Positions 6,276 through 8,713 of a DNA stretch of 8,713 nt are shown piece after piece (the first letter of the stretch is position 1; each line of letters opens with the position of its first letter). The position numbers and the translations under genes were made by a program. The DNA lies in assembly GCA_019409045.1 (NCBI GenBank), contig DXVG01000059.1:1-8713 (forward strand), read 5' to 3'. The stretch comes from Clostridiales bacterium (GTDB taxonomy: Bacteria; Bacillota; Clostridia; Christensenellales; Aristaeellaceae). A model generated the notes under the pieces. The model was given only the letters and a program-made list of their open reading frames with translations. It searched no databases and had not been told where the DNA came from.

Positions 6276-7442
6276 TCAGGCGCGAAGCGCGCGCTCGATG
6301 CCCGCAAGCCCCTTGAGCACGTTTTCGCGCTGCGTGGCAAGATTGAGCCGGAAAAAGCCGCGCCCCTCCTCGCCAAAGAACAGGCCCGTGTTCAGGCCCA
6401 CGCCGCCCACGTCCACCAGGCGGCGCCAGAGCTGCTCGTGCTCCATGCCGAGGCTTCGCATGTCCAGCCACATCAGGTATGTGCCCTCCAGAGGCTTTAT
6501 GGACACCATTGGCAGCCGCTCGTGGATGAACGCCTCGGCCGCGTCGCGGTTTTCGCGGATGTAGGACACGCACGCGTCCAGCCATTCGTCGCCGTGCTCG
6601 TAGGCGGCGCGCTGGGCGACCATGGCAAACAGGTTCGTGCGGTCGGCGTTGACGCGGTGGAGCTGCCCGGCGATGCGCTCGCGCGCCTCCGGGTCCGCCG
6701 CGATGATGGACGACTGGCGAAGCCCCGCCAGGTTGAACGCCTTGGTGGCGGAGGTGAGCATCACGGCGCTTTCGCACAGGGAAAGAAGCGACGTGTGCGC
6801 GTGCGGCGCGAAGGTGAAGGCGGCGTGGATCTCGTCGGCGACGATGCGCACGGCGTAGCGCCGCGCCAGCGCGGTCAGGCGCTCCAGCTCCGCGCGCGTC
6901 CACACGCGGCCGACGGGGTTGTGCGGGCTGCACAGGAACATGCACTTCACGCCGCCCTCGAACGCAGCCTCCAGGCCGTCAAAGTCCATCCGCCAGCCCT
7001 CGTCCGTCTCCAGAAGCGGACAGGCCGCCACCGCGCGCCCGGCGCGCTCCACCGTCTCGCGGAACGGGCCGTACACCGGCGGCTGGATCAGCACGCGCTC
7101 GCCCGGCTCGGTCAGCGCGTAGAGCGAAAAGAGCATGCTGTCCACAACGCTTGGGCTGGGGAGTATCCAGTCCGGCTCCACCTTCAGGCCGAAGCGCCGG
7201 AGGAGGAACGCGGCCTCAGCGGCGCGATTTTCGGACACATCCTGAGTGTACCCATATATGGGGTGCGCGGCGCGCGCGCACAGCGCCTCCACGATCTGCG
7301 GGGCGCAGGCAAAGTCCATGTCCGCCACCCACAGAGGCACCACGTCCGCGCGGCCAAACACCGCCTCGCGGGCGTCCCACTTCTCACAATCGGTGCCCTC
7401 GCGGGCAACGGGCGCGTCAAAGTACGTTTTATCTATGTTCAT
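6276..7442 (-). CDS. patB: MalY/PatB-family PLP enzyme (cystathionine beta-lyase / aminotransferase)
   Basis: The product is 388 aa, the normal length for fold-type I MalY/PatB enzymes. The family splits the C-S bond of cystathionine or cysteine conjugates to a thiol, pyruvate and ammonia; some members act as aminotransferases. Visible landmarks are PLWVADMDF (36-44), IYGY (62-65), PPVYGPF (121-127, ring-stacking Tyr), SPHNPVGRVW (172-181, Asn that holds PLP), ADEIHAAF (202-209, Asp to the pyridine N), TSATKAFNLAG (230-240, Schiff-base Lys234) and FFRLNLATQR (363-372, carboxylate-binding Arg365). All key residues are present, so it should be active. The ATG at 7442 is 7 nt after GGAGG. It is the first gene of a probable operon with the exonuclease (31-58 bp gap depending on that start) and the EamA transporter. 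The symbol is by family resemblance; substrate preference is not shown. Confidence 0.88.
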   Translation of the reverse strand: MNIDKTYFDAPVAREGTDCEKWDAREAVFGRADVVPLWVADMDFACAPQIVEALCARAAHPIYGYTQDVSENRAAEAAFLLRRFGLKVEPDWILPSPSVVDSMLFSLYALTEPGERVLIQPPVYGPFRETVERAGRAVAACPLLETDEGWRMDFDGLEAAFEGGVKCMFLCSPHNPVGRVWTRAELERLTALARRYAVRIVADEIHAAFTFAPHAHTSLLSLCESAVMLTSATKAFNLAGLRQSSIIAADPEARERIAGQLHRVNADRTNLFAMVAQRAAYEHGDEWLDACVSYIRENRDAAEAFIHERLPMVSIKPLEGTYLMWLDMRSLGMEHEQLWRRLVDVGGVGLNTGLFFGEEGRGFFRLNLATQRENVLKGLAGIERALRA

Positions 7443-7484
7443 GCGCGTTCCTCCATGCTTCGTTGCGGCATATGCACCCTCCCT

Positions 7485-7513
7485 ATTATACTTCTGAAAT
7501 GTGAATTATGCAA
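7485..7513 (-). promoter_or_regulatory. Promoter of the patB-like operon
   Basis: On the minus strand the -10 is a perfect TATAAT (7490-7485), with TTGCAT (7513-7508) as -35 and a 17-bp spacer. Transcription would start near 7478, giving a leader of about 35 nt that ends in GGAGGA before the ATG at 7442. The leader is too short for a riboswitch or T-box. The weak -35 overlaps the dyad at 7500-7541, suggesting control by a DNA-binding protein. Confidence 0.75.
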
Positions 7514-7541
7514 TACAGCCATCCTGTAAATATATTTCACA
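7500..7541. promoter_or_regulatory. Nested dyad over the -35 of the patB-like promoter, operator candidate
   Basis: Two inverted repeats share nearly the same centre (about 7521). The outer pair is TGTGAA (7500-7505) and TTCACA (7536-7541). The inner pair is TACAG (7514-7518) and CTGTA (7524-7528) with a 5-nt centre. The site is AT-rich in a GC-rich region and covers the -35. It could bind a dimeric or tetrameric regulator. No known operator was recognised. Confidence 0.4.
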
Positions 7542-7612
7542 AAAACACAATCAAAACGTCGCCGTCCCGCCACATATATGCGGTAAGATAAAACCGTCGG
7601 CAGTGGATCTAT

Positions 7613-7635
7613 CCCTCATCCCATTCCCCAACCCC
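7613..7635 (-). other. G-quadruplex-forming motif
   Basis: On the minus strand, runs of GGGG, GGGG, GGG and GGG (at 7635-7632, 7629-7626, 7622-7620 and 7615-7613) are separated by 2, 3 and 4 bases. This satisfies the usual four-run, short-loop rule for a G-quadruplex. It lies about 100 bp upstream of the patB-like promoter, on that gene's coding strand, and 15 bp from the hairpin at 7651. Confidence 0.5.
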
Positions 7636-7650
7636 TCCACCGTCGATCGG

Positions 7651-7683
7651 CGGGGCCTCATTCGAGGCCCCGTTTGTCATTTG
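7651..7683 (+). terminator. Strong hairpin with a weak T-rich tail, orphan terminator candidate
   Basis: CGGGGCCTC (7651-7659) and GAGGCCCCG (7664-7672) form a perfect 9-bp stem with the 4-nt loop ATTC. On the plus strand TTTGTCATTT follows, a broken T-tract; on the minus strand no T-run follows. There is no plus-strand gene upstream of it, so it may end an unseen small RNA, insulate the next promoter, or be the 3' end of a lost gene. Confidence 0.5.
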
Positions 7684-7763
7684 CTGCCCCGCGGACAGAC
7701 ACAGTAAAAGTGTGCCGGTAGAGATCGTCGATTTTTCTGAAACGAAGCGTAACTTTGCGTGCC

Positions 7764-7793
7764 TTGACACACGGATGGTTACATGTCTATAAT
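7764..7793 (+). promoter_or_regulatory. Consensus sigma-A promoter of the DUF1275 gene
   Basis: A perfect TTGACA (7764-7769) and a perfect TATAAT (7788-7793) are separated by 18 bp. Transcription would start near 7800, giving a leader of about 28 nt with the site GGGGAGGGG (7813-7821) before the ATG at 7828. The inverted repeat CGTG-N8-CACG (7758-7773) surrounds the -35 and may be an operator. The promoter rules out the earlier in-frame ATG at 7783, which lies inside it. Confidence 0.9.
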
Positions 7794-7827
7794 GGAAAAT
7801 GCGGATTTTGCAGGGGAGGGGACCGCC

Positions 7828-8520
7828 ATGTTTCGCAAAAAAAACCGCGCCGAGGGCGTGCAGCCGCTGCCCAGGCACCAGACGTTCGCGGTGGGGATCA
7901 TACTGTCCATGCTGGCGGGCTATCTGGAGGCGTACACCTACCTTCTGCGCGGCGGCGTGTTCTGCAACGGACAGACGTCCAACATCGCCCTGATGATGAT
8001 CAACTTCATGCGCGGCGACTTCTCGGCCGCGCTGTACTATCCGATCCCGATCATGGCGTTCTTCTTCGGCATCGTGTTCGCGGCGTTTTTGCGCGGGCAG
8101 ATGCACAACCTGCGCTGGGCGCGGGTGGAGATGCTGATTCTGCTTTTGGAGACGGCGCTTCTGTTCGCGGTGGGCTTCGTGCCGCGCGGCGGCGGGGACA
8201 CGCCGGTGAACATCGCGGTGACGTTCCTGTGCGCCGTGCAGTACGAGATATTCCGCGAGACGCGCGGCCTGCCCTACGCCAGCATATTCTGCACGGGCAA
8301 CCTGCGCACGGCGGCGGAGTACTTCTATGTGTTCGCCAGCAGGCGCGACGCCATCGCGGGCGTCACCTGCCTGCGCTACCTGATCGTCATCGGCGCGTTC
8401 GCCGTGGGCGTGCTGGGCGGGGCGAACCTCGCGCGGCTGTGGGACGTCAGATCCATCTGGGTTTGCTGCGGCATGCTGATCGCCCTGATGCCGCTGATGA
8501 TCCGCGCGGAGAAGGACTGA
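7828..8520 (+). CDS. DUF1275 / YoaK-family membrane protein
   Basis: The product is 230 aa, the normal size for the DUF1275 (YoaK) family of integral membrane proteins, whose function is not established. Hallmarks are the first-helix segment GYLEAYTYLLRGGVFCNGQTSN (interrupted here only by conservative changes, about residues 31-52) and the second-half motif SIFCTGNLRTAAEYFY (152-167), matching the family's 'TGN' repeat. About six hydrophobic segments are visible, with a short basic N-terminus (MFRKKNR) that should stay inside. The ATG at 7828 is 6 nt after GGGGAGGGG and fits the promoter at 7764-7793. It is transcribed alone, divergent from the patB-like operon. No neighbour suggests a role. 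Confidence 0.88.
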   Translation: MFRKKNRAEGVQPLPRHQTFAVGIILSMLAGYLEAYTYLLRGGVFCNGQTSNIALMMINFMRGDFSAALYYPIPIMAFFFGIVFAAFLRGQMHNLRWARVEMLILLLETALLFAVGFVPRGGGDTPVNIAVTFLCAVQYEIFRETRGLPYASIFCTGNLRTAAEYFYVFASRRDAIAGVTCLRYLIVIGAFAVGVLGGANLARLWDVRSIWVCCGMLIALMPLMIRAEKD

Positions 8521-8532
8521 GCGCGAAGGGCG

Positions 8533-8569
8533 CAAAAAACCGGCCGCCTCGCAACACCGCGAGGCGGCC
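8533..8569 (-). terminator. Terminator-like hairpin with its T-run on the minus strand
   Basis: GGCCGCCTCGC (8542-8552) and GCGAGGCGGCC (8559-8569) form a perfect 11-bp stem with a 6-nt loop. The run AAAAAA at 8533-8538 becomes the T-tract on the minus strand, so a transcript arriving from the right would stop here. It lies 21 bp after the DUF1275 stop and may also slow that transcript, but no T-tract follows on the plus strand. Confidence 0.7.
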
Positions 8570-8713
8570 TCAGTATGTCGAAAAAGACAACAGACAGCCA
8601 GGGCGTTGAGAAAGCCCGCAAGCCAAGGAAGCGAGCCTGCAAACAAGGGAGCTTACAAGGACGTAAGTGACCGCAGTTTGCAGGCGATGCTGACGCAGGA
8701 AGCAAAAATCACT
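8570..8713. repeat. Structured non-coding, repeat-like element, truncated by the window end
   Basis: This stretch has no supportable gene but dense self-complementarity. GTCGAAAAAGAC is a short stem; GGGC/GCCC pair at 8601-8604 and 8614-8617; GCCTGCAAAC (8635-8644) and GTTTGCAGGC (8676-8685) form a perfect 10-bp stem that encloses CTTAC/GTAAG (8652-8656, 8663-8667). The end, AAAAATCACT, matches the arm of the kbl terminator at 292-300. Its look recalls dispersed intergenic repeats seen beside terminators in Clostridia, but that rests on memory, not a search. Confidence 0.45.

Larger units (their letters stand above)
7543..7763. other. Gene-free centre of the 385-bp divergent control region
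   Basis: The DNA between the patB-like gene (start 7442) and the DUF1275 gene (start 7828) has no supportable coding region. A 68-codon frame at 7501-7707 has no ribosome site and no recognisable protein. The left part is AT-rich, followed by a C-rich stretch (7611-7638) and a strong GC hairpin (7651-7672). I recognised no riboswitch, tRNA or known small RNA. Confidence 0.6.

Noticed and set aside
7443..7484. A riboswitch or T-box before the patB-like gene
   Set aside because: The predicted leader is only about 35 nt, too short for any known sulfur or amino-acid riboswitch or T-box.
7501..7707. A 68-codon plus-strand frame in the divergent intergenic region
   Set aside because: It has no Shine-Dalgarno site, overlaps an operator-like dyad, a G-quadruplex motif and a hairpin, and shows no protein-like pattern.
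7783..7827. An earlier in-frame ATG for the DUF1275 gene
   Set aside because: It lies inside the promoter, overlapping the spacer and -10, so it would not be transcribed. The ATG at 7828 has a strong ribosome site.
7609..8646. A 345-codon minus-strand frame opposite the DUF1275 gene
   Set aside because: It crosses a promoter and two hairpins and has shadow-type composition. The plus-strand frame has family motifs and a consensus promoter.
8376..8705. A 109-codon minus-strand frame through the right-end repeat
   Set aside because: It runs through nested RNA-like stems and a terminator hairpin and then into the antisense of DUF1275. No ribosome site was seen. It is most likely a repeat that happens to be open.
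1..8713. CRISPR arrays, transposases, integrases, phage genes, tRNA or rRNA
   Set aside because: I looked for regular spaced repeats, terminal inverted repeats with a transposase, and RNA gene signatures on both strands and saw none.

Overview
The window is GC-rich DNA from a Gram-positive, spore-forming bacterium, most likely a high-GC member of the Clostridia. The main evidence is a clear SpoIIID sporulation regulator. Strong purine-rich Shine-Dalgarno sites with several non-ATG starts, consensus sigma-A promoters, WG-repeat exported proteins and a DUF1275/YoaK membrane protein also fit. The exact order cannot be read from the sequence; a Christensenellales- or Oscillospirales-like gut lineage is only a guess.

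Layout. (1) Positions 1-330 hold the 3' end of kbl (glycine C-acetyltransferase) and its intrinsic terminator. (2) Positions 394-1624 hold a promoter and a single polytopic membrane protein resembling GT-C (family 39-like) glycosyltransferases. (3) Converging on it from the right is a minus-strand block: a tandem pair of exported WG-repeat paralogs (4697 to 3366, then 3281 to 1959) followed by spoIIID (1905 to 1633). The upstream paralog has a near-consensus sigma-A promoter and a terminator after it. The downstream paralog and spoIIID are 53 bp apart with no terminator seen between them. (4) A second minus-strand group, 7442 to 4787, looks like an operon: a MalY/PatB-type PLP C-S lyase/aminotransferase, a DEDDh 3'-5' exonuclease, and an EamA (DMT) transporter that begins at TTG. 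(5) Positions 7443-7827 are a gene-free divergent control region. It holds two opposed promoters, a nested dyad, a G-quadruplex motif and a strong hairpin. (6) A DUF1275/YoaK membrane protein runs rightward from 7828 to 8520. (7) After it come a terminator-like hairpin and about 140 bp of structured, non-coding, repeat-like DNA that runs off the window.

Functionally the genes do not form one pathway. They read as ordinary chromosome: amino-acid metabolism (kbl, C-S lyase, an amino-acid/metabolite exporter candidate), envelope (GT-C protein, exported WG proteins, DUF1275), a nuclease and the mother-cell sporulation regulator. I see no phage, transposon, CRISPR or defence island. The least explained parts are the cysteine-rich duplicated WG-repeat pair beside spoIIID, the structured intergenic region at 7500-7690, and the structured repeat-like end at 8570-8713.
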